Source of the DNA: Anagrus nilaparvatae
Lineage: Eukaryota > Arthropoda > Insecta > Hymenoptera > Mymaridae
Reading direction: 5' to 3'
NCBI GenBank assembly: GCA_022575985.1
Contig: JAKSXM010000272.1
Coordinates: 8,866,001-8,930,000, forward strand
Length of the DNA stretch: 64,000 nt
Shown: in pieces, positions 33,545-45,864 of the stretch
Layout: every line of letters begins with the position of its first letter
Position numbering within the stretch: the stretch's first letter is position 1
Position numbers and translations under genes: made by a program
Notes under the pieces: model-generated
Databases searched by the model: none
What the model saw: only the letters and a program-made list of their open reading frames with translations
What the model was told of the DNA's origin: nothing

Positions 33545-34745
33545 CTGTTTAAAGTAAATTTTTTTATTAATATAATTATTAGCTAAATAAAAAGAACATA
33601 AAAGGAATTTTATTATACATATTACATAAAAAAATTTGATTATATGAATCAACTAAAGCTCTAAACTTTCAACTGAATTAATTTCATTCAATGATCCTTC
33701 TGAAATTATTTCAAAGCTGTCAGTGCTAACATTAGGCGTTTTATTAAAATATTCTTTGTTTATCAAATAAGCATGGTTTATAAGGACGGGATATCTGCGT
33801 ATGATTAAAGCAAGGTCTATTGCTGATGGAAAATTGGATGATAATATGGTATGGATATGTGAGTAAACCAAGGCATCTAGTTCATTTGGTCTTGAAATAA
33901 ATGAATTGTAAAGTAAATTTAAAAAAAAATTGTTATATTACATAAACAACAACAAAAGCTCAAAAAAAAAAAAATCTTACTTGTCACCAAAGAAATACAT
34001 TTTGTCCTCTAATCTAGATGATAGCGCATCACAACACTTTTTAACTTCTTCAAGGACTTCATCTGATGTTTTGTTTGTCCAACCAAGTGCACTTAATTTT
34101 TTACAAATTTGACTTCTTTTTTGCCAGTTCATTAAATGATTTAATGGCCATGGATAAACACTTCCATGCCTAATTTTTGTTATATTATTGTAAGTATTTT
34201 CGTCGCACCAGCAAATATATAATTCTGCATGATACAAAACATTACTGATCAAAGATATGTAAGCTCTAAGATTAATAATATCGTCTTGCTGTAAATCTTT
34301 TGATAAATTTACACCTCTTCTGTTTAAAAATGCAACAATATCATCAAAGCCAGACATTACAAATGCTCCACTTTTAATAACTGGAACTTTATTTGTAGGT
34401 GACATATTTTCTGCATTCCAGCGAGGTTCTACTTGAAACTCCAAATCACACATTCTAAGTAAGGCTTGTACTGCTAAACAATTTGCATTATCAGGTAAAA
34501 GTATTTGTTCAACTTCATATGGTTGATATAAAAGTAATGGTTGTTGCAATGGTTCATGGGCTAAAAAAAATTCAATATTTTAATTAAAAAATTAAAACGT
34601 AAAAGACAAAGAAATTAAAATAGGTTATGCAAGCTTTAATTTTATTAAATCGAAAAGTAAAAAAGAACAATTTATTATCTAATTTTTTTTAATAAATACC
34701 TTCTATTTCAATAGTAAGAGCTTCTATAGAAATCGCTCGAGGCAT
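33385..34745 (-). CDS. MTX2: Metaxin-2 (mitochondrial outer-membrane import/assembly protein)
   Basis: Minus strand: exon 1 34745-34700, exon 2 34560-33981, then either last exon 33890-33653 (287 aa in total) or 33544-33385 (261 aa, close to the usual 263). Recognised from [46 protein letters not shown] and KPNELDALV, all diagnostic of metaxin-2. The fold is thioredoxin-like N-terminal plus GST C-terminal. Metaxins lie on the cytosolic face of the mitochondrial outer membrane with the SAM complex, helping beta-barrel import, and metaxin-2 has no membrane anchor of its own. The start ATG at 34743-34745 gives an N-terminus aligning well with the family. The 3' end converges on CTDSPL2. The gene is complete; the two-last-exon model is the unusual point. 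Confidence 0.93.
33609..33614 (-). terminator. Candidate polyadenylation signal for the proximal metaxin-2 isoform
   Basis: TTTATT on the plus strand (AATAAA on minus), 39 bases past the stop of the proximal last exon and before the distal exon; a second one lies at 33568-33563. Use of either would make the two last exons mutually exclusive by alternative polyadenylation. Confidence 0.4.
33653..33890 (-). CDS. MTX2: Metaxin-2 alternative last exon, proximal copy
   Basis: Acceptor AAG at 33893-33891, frame matching the donor at 33980. It encodes [19 protein letters not shown], an IIRRYPVLI segment aligning with the distal exon, and a 27-residue acidic/Ser-rich tail (residues after EYFNKTPNV) not found in usual metaxin-2. 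The stop is at 33655-33653, with an AATAAA at 33614-33609 able to end this isoform. The long intact frame and conserved motif argue against a pseudo-exon. Confidence 0.75.
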
Positions 34746-34995
34746 TTTTTTTTTTAATTTTTCACTTTATAATTAAAAAATAATAATCAACATTTAATGC
34801 ATTGAAGATGTGCGCGGATCTCCATAATATAAAAAAATATAGCAATAGCAGTAGACAAATAAAAAATCAGATTTAATCTAATACACGAATTTTTGTGAGC
34901 AATGAGCAAAGCAAATTAGTTTATTGCTTAATTATTATTAATTATTAATAAAAATTATAAAACAATTTATTAATAAAAAGAATCATAGATAAATA

Positions 34996-35287
34996 TTATA
35001 TACCATGTATATCTAAATACTTTTCTCCACAAATTGTAATAACATCACGAATATCTTCTAATGGGTCATCATCAAGCTATAAATAATATAAATTAATTTT
35101 AATTTAATAATTAATTATGCCAATAATTATTATTGCTGTTAATGTTTTTCAACCTGTTTCAACTAACCTCCAAAGATTTTTTTATTTTTTTAGGATTTCT
35201 TAAACAAATTTGTTTACTAGTTTCCTCTGTATTTTTTTCAAAAAATGATAGTATAAATGATTTTATGTGATCAATTAATTTTAACAT
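34996..35287 (-). CDS. Unrecognised small protein (66 aa) or alternative 5' exons of metaxin-2
   Basis: Minus strand: exon 35287-35168 (ATG, MLKLIDHIKSFILSFF...), GT donor at 35167, acceptor AG at 35078-35077, exon 35076 to a TAA at 34998-34996 (...DPLEDIRDVITICG...YLDIHGI). The spliced frame is open and typical of protein: hydrophobic start, Lys-rich middle, acidic DDDPLEDIRD. An AATAAA at 34971-34966 could end a separate mRNA. Alternatively the GT at 35003 is a donor with the same phase as metaxin-2 exon 1, so these exons could splice to 34560 and give metaxin-2 a longer N-terminus. I do not recognise the protein. It faces RpL23 across about 400 bases. Confidence 0.55.
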
Positions 35288-35685
35288 TTGTACTATTTAA
35301 TTTTGAAGTTTTGTATCCAAATATATTAAAACATACTTCTTAAATTAATTATAAAGTAAATAATTTCATGTGACTTCAAATTTATCATTAAAACATTTAA
35401 ACAAATTATATCCCATTATCACATTCTTTTATTTAATAATCTATTAAAATACAACAATTACGACTTTTATTTAATAAGTAGGTGAAAAATAATATTTTTT
35501 CGCATAATAAAATTTTGACAAAATAAATTGTAAATACATTTAAAAACGTATGAATTTCCCTCTAAAAATGAATACGATGATTGGTTAGAATCTTTTCATG
35601 CGCGAGTAGAATTCTTCTCTCTTTATCTTTTTTTGGGGAGTTTGTACAAAGTAAATTTTTCAGAACTTCTTTCATACCCACAACC
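35288..35685. promoter_or_regulatory. Divergent promoter region between the small minus-strand gene and RpL23
   Basis: 398 bases separate the two start codons. Near the RpL23 side a pyrimidine run (CTTCTCTCTTTATCTTTTTT, 35614-35633) and CTTCTTTCATACC (35667) resemble 5' TOP starts of ribosomal protein mRNAs. No TATA box at an obvious position. The start site is inferred. Confidence 0.45.
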
Positions 35686-36880
<1,195 letters not shown>

Positions 36881-36905
36881 ATTAAATTGTGTATAATTTA
36901 AATTT

Positions 36906-36911
36906 AATAAA
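36906..36911 (+). terminator. RpL23 polyadenylation signal
   Basis: AATAAA 26 bases after the stop codon, consistent with the short 3' UTRs of ribosomal protein genes. Confidence 0.6.
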
Positions 36912-39900
36912 CTAATTCTGGGTTTAAGCCCCAGTTTTGTTCGATCTTTGATTACCAAGCCTTTATATTTTTTCATTTGATAAAATAAAAGTTAAAATAA
37001 TATTTGAAAATCAAATCTAAAGTTTAATTTCTTGAAATCTTCATGTTTAAAAACAAAATAAATTTAATTTATTTTATTCATTCCTTTTATTATAAATGTC
37101 ATAAAACTTTGGCCTCGTTATTCAGTTAACCATAAATTTTTTAGATTTCAATGAAGCATAAAGTGTTCGGAGTAAAAAATTTTATTTTTTTTTTTCAATT
37201 TATACTGGCATGCAAAAAAAATTATTTTTATTTCCGGTAGTTAAATAAAAATATTTTTTTATATTCATAAAGTATTTAAAAAAATATTTTCTAAGTTTAA
37301 TCTTCCTTTGTAAAGAAATCCAAGATCAAGGAGTGCTTTATAATTAAAATAGGCTTTAATGTTTATATTTTATTTTTAAAAGTAAGACTAAAATCTAAGC
37401 ATTAACAATTTCCTAATCTTTGAAATAATGTTATATGTAATGAGCGCTCTATGTAATGAATAATCTGTTTATAGTATAGTTTGTAAACATTTACTATACT
37501 TTTTGCAAGAAAGTTTATTCTCTAAATAAATTACTTTTTTCTAAATAATTTTAATTTTATTTATATTTGATCATAAAAACTAAAAAGAATCCATTTGCAA
37601 CAAAATATGATAACACAACAATGCAAAAAAAATTTTATTCAAATAAATAATTTAATATTTAGAATCTAGCAGTAAAATTGTCTAGATCCAATACCTTTCA
37701 ATCGGTATAATTGGTATAGTCATAATAAATGAGAATAGTATCTTTTATGCAAAAAAAATTTGGAAATTAAGAAAAAAGCTTTTTAAAAACTTAAATATCA
37801 TACCCATATATGTTATGAAACGTCATTAACAATTAAATTCCCTTAAATGAAATTAACGTCATTTAAATAAATCAATATAAACAAAATTATTTATTCAATA
37901 TAAAAATATATAGTATAACACATCTGTATTATTGCATGTCAAAATAATATTTAAATCTAAGAATTTTTCTTCATTGATTTTTTAATGTGTTCAATAAAAT
38001 AGTGTATTACGTATTACTTGAATTAAAAAAAAAAACCAATTATAAATATAGGTAATGTTTATATTTTGATTGCATAATACTTAATTTTTGTTTAATTTAT
38101 TAGTAAGATATTATATTATTCTCTTTTTATTCAGGCATGTACAGTGTCAAGGTAAAGCTGATGTCAATAGAATTCCATACATTTTTTCTTATTAAAAAGT
38201 AGTCATAAATTAAACTTTTACTTAATTAATACTTACTTTTTGGGGAAAAAAACTATTGAAAAAATTTTTATTTGCTAATCAAAAATTGATATAAGTTGAC
38301 TGATTAATTTCTAATAAAAAAATCTTTAAAATTTAGCAGTTTTTCACAATTATCGCTCTGGATAGAGGGATTTTTTCTTGCTCAAACGATTACAAATGAC
38401 TTGAAACGTAAAGAAAATTTTTTCTTAAAAGAAAATATTGTCAATTTACCACTTTTATCGAAATTTTATTAATTTGTTGCAATTAAGGAGGTTCATTCGT
38501 TGATTCTACATTTTCAAAGGAATTACAATTACCGACATAATTTTTCAATAAAATTTTTTTTTTTTTTTTTTTTTTTTTAGTTTATATTTTAGAAGGTAAT
38601 ATTTGAAATGAAAAAATAAAAAACCATTAATAGTCTCATAATATAAAATATAAAAAAACGTAACTGAAATGATGGGGTTTTTAGTTATGTTACGTGTTTT
38701 TATGTGTTTTTTATTAAATTTATGAAAATAAAGTAGGTAAAGTTTGTAAAACTACACTGAAAAAAAAACCCGCAGTCGCTAGCGGAATTCCGCTTGTAGT
38801 TAGTACTATTTGCTACACAAATTTAAATTTTCTCTTCAGCGGCGAGAAAGTACACTGACGGAGAAATATAGTATATTCCAAGCCCGTGTCCAGAAAAGTA
38901 AAGAATGGCCCAAATCGCACGTAAACATTCTTTATTTTTCTCGCCATGTGTCGTAAGGTACTATTTATCTTTCTTTTGAAAAGTGAATCTTCACTCCTAT
39001 TTCATACATAAGGAAAATTTTTTTATTCTAACAGGTGGCATTCACATATTGCAAGAAAAGTTGCTATACTAAATTTTGTTTGAGCATTTCCAAATTGTTT
39101 TTTTTTTTTTTAACTTTCTTTAAGCTCCAAGTCATTTGCAATTAATTTAATTTTGCGTTAAAAAAAAACCCGCGAAAAAATATTGATGTGAACCCCTCCA
39201 ACCAAAGAAAAAAAAAATAAAGCTAACAAATTTTATTATAAAAAAATAAACAGCTCATGCACTGCATAACAATAATAGACTTGTAATGATTTCTACGAAA
39301 AAGATTGGAAATTCTAATGAGGCAGTGGCAGTATCAGTCTATTACTTTTCTATACTATTCTTAGAAATCGTTAAATTTGCTAATTTTTTATTATTTTTTT
39401 TGTATCATTGAAAATTATATTAATATGCACACAGCATGAGAGTTTTGATTTTATTTAAAAATTTATAAAAACAAACAGGGATATGTCATCCAAGCAGTAG
39501 AAACATAGTCTTGAAGGTTCTAAAGCTTGTACGCTGTTTATTGGCAAAATTCGCATTGAAACCTTTATACCATATCAGCATTATAAATTCGAAAAGTTCT
39601 ACATAATATAGTATTAATAAATTTTTTGTACACCCAAAAATCTTAATCAAATTTGGCCCGTGCCCATTTTTACTAATAAACCTTATACTTTTTATTAAAT
39701 TTGTTAAATATTGGCGAAAGTTAATAAAAGTATTCTATACATTTCAAATTCAGCATGGACCAGCAGACAGGCTAAGTGCCTAGAAGGTAAATTCGCTCAA
39801 TTTTTTATTATATTACACTATCATAAATAAATTATTACGAGTTATTTGGTACAATTTTAGTCTGTGCATTCTTTCTTTTAATGCATTTTGGCTATAGATT

Positions 39901-41060
39901 GTATACTTAACAATTATGAATTAGTGAACTTTGCACAATCAAACTTGGCGTTATATTAAAGTTATTTTGCATATCGGAGCGCATAATTGGTGTGGGATTT
40001 TCTACTCTCGCTGGGTACCTACACAAGCGAAATACTTACGAGTTGGTAAATATGTACACTCTAAAAAGTAATTTCCTTATATAAACAAAAAAATTAGAAC
40101 ATTTTCGAAAAATTAGTAAATTTTCAAAGAAATTTGTAAATATTCGAAAAAAATGAATGGATATAATGACAATTATATTAACCAGTAAATAGCGCCCATT
40201 TTTTTTTTTTTTAAATGCTAGTAAACCCTTGGATTTTTATTTGTGTAACTTGATCTTATTCTTATATTGATGTTACGGATAATTGAGTCGTTCTAGGTAC
40301 ATAGAAACAGATACCATATTCATGTTCAGGGACCCAAAGCTAGAAAAATCAGAAAAAAAAAATTTTTTAATTCGACAAACCCACGCTTAAAATTTCTATT
40401 GTGGGCAAGTGGAATATTTTTGGTAAAAATGAATTTCATATTCGTATACTCAGCGAATCAAAAAAAAAATAAATACCCTTTAAAAAATTTTATGGACCAT
40501 TGCAAAAAAATAGAGGTACAGACCTAAATCAGAAAAAAATATTTTGGACTAATTTCTGTGACCCTTATGTCCAAATTGGGTCCAGTTGGCATAGATCCTT
40601 CATATTGTAATGCCTTATTATTGATAGTTACATTTTATCAGTATTAATATTGTGTTCACAAATATTAGTCTATAGGAGTTAATTAAAAATTTTTTTACAA
40701 ACATTATATTATTAAAAAAAGTTACATGTTAATCCATTAACACCTAATAGACTTTTCTTGGAAAGATGAATTTCGATTTACATATAAAAAAATGAATAAT
40801 TTGGGCTTAGAATATCCTCTAAAAGATAATTTATGTCGCTCTTTCCATTCCTAAAGTCATTTTTTACCTAAAACCCGCAGAAAATGCGATTTCAAATACT
40901 AATGTAGGGTTAATTCCGAAATATCTGTCTGTCCAAGAATGTTTGATAAGGCGTTAATGGGTTAAACGAGATTCTAAGTCCTGACACCAAATACAAGGGC
41001 TACAGTGAAGATAAATTTTGGTTCCATTAAAATTTTTCTGTGTTAAATTTGGTATAGTAC
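36912..41060. other. Intergenic, AT-rich, no gene seen
   Basis: Contains a poly-T tract of about 24 (38555-38578), a block at 38895-38930 (AAGTAAAGAATGGCCCAAAT) shared with the foldbacks at 22985 and 45880, and a truncated CACTGT MITE at about 40052-40155. No splice-linked reading frames with recognisable protein. Confidence 0.5.
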
Positions 41061-41786
41061 TTAAGGCGCGATTCTGATTTTTTATTTAAAAAAAACGCAC
41101 TTTTAATTTTTGAATAACTTTTTTATTTTAATAGATATTTTCAAATTTTATTTTTTTAATGAAAATACAAGTCTTAAATTATATGTTTTTTGTATTGTTA
41201 TATTTTTTTAATTTTCCGTCTTGTAAATATGGCCCGGCAATTTGAAGGCTTGTATTTTGCGGTCACCAGGATATCTCCACTCCAGGTACCCTGAATCAAA
41301 AAATTCCAACGAGGTTATTTTTAGAACCGTTATACCAAGTCCGGAAACCAACAAAATTTTGAAATTTAAAAAAAAAAAAAAATTGGCCCGTAAAAGAAAA
41401 AAAAAATCAATTTTCGCGCACGGAATTGGACCTTGTATGTTAAAAAAAAAGTACAAAAAAGGCAATTTCATATATTTTTTTTGGTTTCCGGACCAGGTAT
41501 TTAGTTTATAAACAAAATTTTAAAAAAATCTAGTCAATCCAACCAGTATTTTTACAGTAATCTTGGTGACCGATTCAAAAAAATGGTTTCGAGAAAAACG
41601 TGTTTAAAGTTTTTTTTTCCCATTCACAAACCTGGTTTTCTGCTTACAACAACCTTAATATCTTTTTAACGGTAACGAATTTTTGTACAAAATTTTTTTT
41701 CCATATTCTTGAAACATTTTTACACCCAAAAAAAAATAAAAAAATAAAAAAATAATTTTTTAAAATTTTTCAGAATCGCGCCTTAA
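41061..41786. mobile_element. Non-autonomous DNA transposon, TTAA-flanked (726 bp)
   Basis: Begins TTAAGGCGCGATTCTGA and ends with the exact reverse complement TCAGAATCGCGCCTTAA. TTAA at both borders fits a TTAA target duplication with GGCGCGATTCTGA terminal repeats, as for piggyBac-type elements. The interior has no intact transposase; short frames near 41208-41511 on both strands are A/T-rich noise. Superfamily is an inference from the TTAA only. Confidence 0.65.
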
Positions 41787-41897
41787 AAGTATAGTCTAGA
41801 GAGTCAAAATTTTGGAGATCTTATTTTTTTGGTAATTCGAAAATTCAAATAACTTTTTTTTAACTGCCACAAGCTAATATTTCTACATACCTATTTT

Positions 41898-43003
41898 ACT
41901 ACATATTACACCAGTCAATATGCGGGGGGGGGGGGGTTGGTATTCTTTCTGTCCACCACCAGATTTAGTCTACTATAGGTTTTTTTGAAACTCGGAGAAT
42001 TTCTTATTAAAAATTGATTTCTATAAAAAAAACCCATGTAGACCGAGTCCTAACACTGACATTGCGTAAATAGCAAAAATATCCCTTTTAGGGGTAGTTT
42101 TTTCTAATTTAGAGGTGAGAAATTAATTTTTAACAAAAAATTTTCCAAAATTCTTTTTCAGCATTTGAACCGAATCTAAACACTTAAAGTGCGAAAATAG
42201 CAAAAACAACTTTTTAGGAGTAGTTTTGCTAATTTAAGGGTGAGACATTAATTTGTCATAAAAAATTGCCCGAAATTCGTGATCAGCAACCCAAAAAACC
42301 CATACAAAATGGATCTTAACTGACAGTGCAAAAATAGCAAAAACACCCCTTTTTAGAGGTAGTTTTTGCTAATGTAGGGGTGGGAAATTAATTTCTAACG
42401 AAAAATTCCCCAAAATTCTTGTTCAGCGACCCAAAAAACGCTGCCAAGTAATTAGCACGATGGTTCCTCATTAACAATAATAAAATGTTTTTAATAAAAT
42501 ATTCTTCAATAAAATATTGCTGTTTCTTTAATTTTTTTATGCAAAAAATTTTGAGAGAAAAATTTAAAAAAAATTGAGTATCAGATTTGAGATATCGAGT
42601 AAAAACAATATTTTCAAATGTTAGTACTTTTATAGAAATAAATTAGTTGATACGTTCAAAACGAAAAAAAGTATTTCTGTTTTTTTTATTTTTATTTTTT
42701 TTAAATTTTGAGAAAAAAATTTTGAAAAAATTAAGTATCAGATCCAAAAAATTACTAAAAACGATATTTCTAAAACTAGTACTCCCATAGAAATAAATTA
42801 AGTACTGCGTCTAATAATTTATAAGATTCAAGATATCGAGTAAAAACGATACTTCTAGGTATTAGTACTTTCATGGAAAATAATGAGGTATTACATCCAA
42901 ATTAAAAAAAAAAAAAGTACCTCGAGCTTTTTTGGTGAAAAAAATTTTGAAAAAAAAATTAGGTCTTAATGTCGTGTTGACTGTGAAATATCACCGGTTA
43001 CAG

Positions 43004-43036
<33 letters not shown>

Positions 43037-43497
43037 TACAGATTTTTTTTAAAAACCGGTTTTTTAGCTTCCTGAGGTCTCAAAACGTGGTTATATGCCA
43101 AAAAAAAAAAAAAAAAAATGTTGACCGATCACAATGGTTCCTCTATGAGCCAAAACCAAAACCCATGTGAATCGAATCTGAACACTTAAAGTGCAAAAAT
43201 AGCAAGGGGTATTTTTTGCTATTTAAGGGGTGAAATATTAACTTTTCATAGAAATCTCTTCGAAATTCTTGATCAGCAACCAAAAAAATCCTTCAGGACC
43301 AACTCTGACCGCACAAAATTTGAATACATCAAAAATACCCCTTTTAGGGGTAGTTTTTGAAAATTTAAAGGTGTTCCGCACATTTCTCATATAAAAGACT
43401 TCGATTTTCGTGATCAGCGACTCAAAAAACCTATAGTAGACTAAATCTGGTGGTGGACGGAAAGAATACCTCCAAAACCACATATTGACTGGAGTAT
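41898..43497. mobile_element. Family F long copy (about 1.6 kb) with CCAGTCAATATG termini
   Basis: The left end (CCAGTCAATATGCGG, then GGTATTCTTTCTGTCCACCA and CCAGATTTAGTCTACTATAG) is mirrored at 43400-43495. Inside are direct modules of GGGTAGTTTTTGCTAATTT and GATCAGCGACCCAAAAAAC, plus a middle section (42440-43160) that also occurs at 50880-51120 and, inverted, at 6340-6560, together with an ACAT/AC microsatellite (43002-43037). The middle section may be a nested element. No intact ORF. Confidence 0.65.
43002..43037 (+). repeat. (ACAT)n(AC)n microsatellite
   Basis: About four ACAT units followed by about ten AC units, within the central module of the long family F element. Confidence 0.8.
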
Positions 43498-43996
43498 ATA
43501 ATATAGTAATTAAGTTAATGAATATCAATTATAACATCTCATTGCAATTATTATATCTATTCACATAAATCTAATAAATAAGTGTCATCTTATTAAATAA
43601 TTATATACGCACGCCTTTTGTTAGCTAAAATTAATTATATAATTATACATAAATAATGCCTACTATGTATGTGAAGAATTATAATTGCTATTATAATTCT
43701 GTATGCTAATTTTATTTTTTATAATTATATAAAATTTAATGATAATTATAAGGTAAAAATCGTTGGTTACCCAAACACTTATTAAAGTTTTGTTTTGGCT
43801 ATACCAAATATTTTGACAAAAAATTGCTGTAATTTTTTCAAAACTTAGTCTCATGTACTACGTAAAAAGGAAAAAAAAAGTATATATTACAATTAGAAGC
43901 TTTTATTTACCCGAACTTTCTGCTCGAGTACTCAAAAATTTGGGTAATAGCATATAACGCATTATTTTTTTTTACTACTTAACTTGGACAAAAAAC

Positions 43997-45864
43997 TAAA
44001 AAAAAAAAATTTGAAGGGACATCGATATGACCCGTATTTTCAGGTAGTTTGAACCTTCAGAAAACCGAAAAAAATCGTGAACAAGAAATCGGTGATAGGT
44101 GCCAAAAAGATTTTTTCACTTTTATGTCAGAAACCGTCTCACCTGAAAATAATCATATGCTACAGTATACTCTCGTGAACGTGCGATAGAACCTTCTGAG
44201 GTACATTCGGAGAACATTCGCGCCGAATACAAATTTAGAATATGAGTCCGAATGTACTTCAGAATATTCTGTAGAACATTAAATGATTATTTTGTTTTTT
44301 TTTTAAATAAACAAAGAATATGCAAAATAAGGGTATATATTCATAATAAGTTTAACATATTATTATTATAAAAATAAAGTAAAATATATACATAAATGTA
44401 TATCAGTTTAGATTCCATGTACCAAATATATCATAGATATGAAGAAATAAATTTCTTATTTTCCATATTAATAAGTACATCAATGGTATTTCACTCTGAT
44501 ACATTGAGTGAGATCATCAGTAAGAAACTCAATGTATCTTTCTTATATACCATTTTATTCAACTAGATGTGTCTTTGATTTCTTATATACTCTTGCAAAA
44601 TCATTTCTCTTGCGAGAATATCTAACAAATCTAATCACATCGAATGCCATGAATTTGGTGCTTTGAATGTGATATACTTTATTCAACTATAACATTTGTT
44701 ACCACAAAGTGGTCCAATGTTATTAATTGATTTCAAATATATATTCTCGCAAGAGAAATGATTTTGCAAGAGTATATAAGAAATCAAAGACACATCTAGT
44801 TGAATAAAATGGTATATAAGAAAGATACATTGAGTTTCTTACTGATGATCTCACTCAATGTATCAGAGTGAAATACCATTGATGTACTTATTAATATGGG
44901 AAATAAGAAATTTATTTCTTCATATCTATGATATATTTGGTACATGGAATCTAAACTGATATACATTTATGTATATATATTTTACTTTATTTTTATAATA
45001 ATAATATGTTAAACTTATTATAAATATATACCCTTATTTTGCATATTCTTTGTTTATTTAAAAAAAAAAACAAAATAATCATTTAATGTTCTATAGAATA
45101 TTCTGAAGTACATTCGGACTCATATTCTAAATTTGTATTCGGCGCGAATGTTCTCCGAATGTACCTCAGAAGGTTCTATCGCACGTTCACGAGAGTATAC
45201 TGTAGCATATGATTATTTTCAGGTGAGGTGTTTTTCGTATCTGAGCTACCCCAAATTTTCAAAATAACTTTTTAGGTAAATAAAATTTTTAAAAATTGAT
45301 AAAAAAATCTGATTGCCAGGGAAAAACCACTCCAGAAGAAAAAAAAATTTATCTTTTTCCGATAAAATTTAGCCAAGTTATCGACAATTTAAGATTTTAC
45401 CCAAATTCGTCTTAAAAAAGATTGAAATTTTATTGAAAAAAGCCTGTTTCTGAACTTTAAACATGCATTACTCGCTTGATTTTCATCGTAAAATAATAAT
45501 TTTTTTTTTTAAATCGATTAATTTTTCCCTCACAATTCATTTCTTCAAGAAAGAAATCATTTTTATTGACCAAATTTCAGTTTTTAGGTCAAAAACTGTG
45601 TTAAGTAAATTTTGCTACTTACAGTTTTCAAAGGCTTTTGACCTAAAAATTGAAATTTGGTCAATAAAAATGATTTTTTTTCTTAAAGAAATGAATTGCC
45701 AGGGAAAAATTAATCGATTAAAAAAAAAAAATTATTATGTTACGATGAAAATCAAGCGAGTAATGCATATGTTTAAAGTTCAGAAACAGGCTTTTTTCAA
45801 TAAAATTTCAATCTTTTTTAAGACGAATTTGGGTAAAATCCTAAATTGTCGATAACTTGGCTAT
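43997..45864. mobile_element. Foldback family B, second copy, interrupted by another element
   Basis: Flanking parts 43997-44137 and 45228-45864 align with the complete copy at 16624-17755 (AAACCGAAAAAAATCGTGAA, TCTGATTGCCAGGGAAAAAC, GTAATGCAT and so on). The right arm stops abruptly at about 45864 (AACTTGGCTA), so one terminus is lost. The interruption at 44138-45227 is itself a palindrome. An open frame at 45463-45855 arises from the repeat and is not a gene. Confidence 0.8.
44138..45227. mobile_element. 1.09-kb near-perfect palindromic element nested in family B copy
   Basis: Arms of about 485 bp (44138-44622 and 44741-45227) match almost base for base; ends are CTCACCTGAAAATAATC and its reverse complement. 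The loop is about 118 bases. The sequence interrupted reads ACCG...GTTTTTC, as in the uninterrupted family B copy at 16805, with GT on both sides possibly a 2-bp duplication. High arm identity suggests recent insertion or ongoing arm correction. No ORF. Confidence 0.85.

Noticed and set aside
43002..43037. ACAT/AC repeat considered as telomeric or regulatory repeat
   Set aside because: Plain microsatellite; it does not match the insect TTAGG telomere unit and lies inside a transposon-like element.
45463..45855. 130-codon plus-strand frame
   Set aside because: Lies wholly within the right arm of the foldback family B copy; the homologous region at 17 kb is not open.
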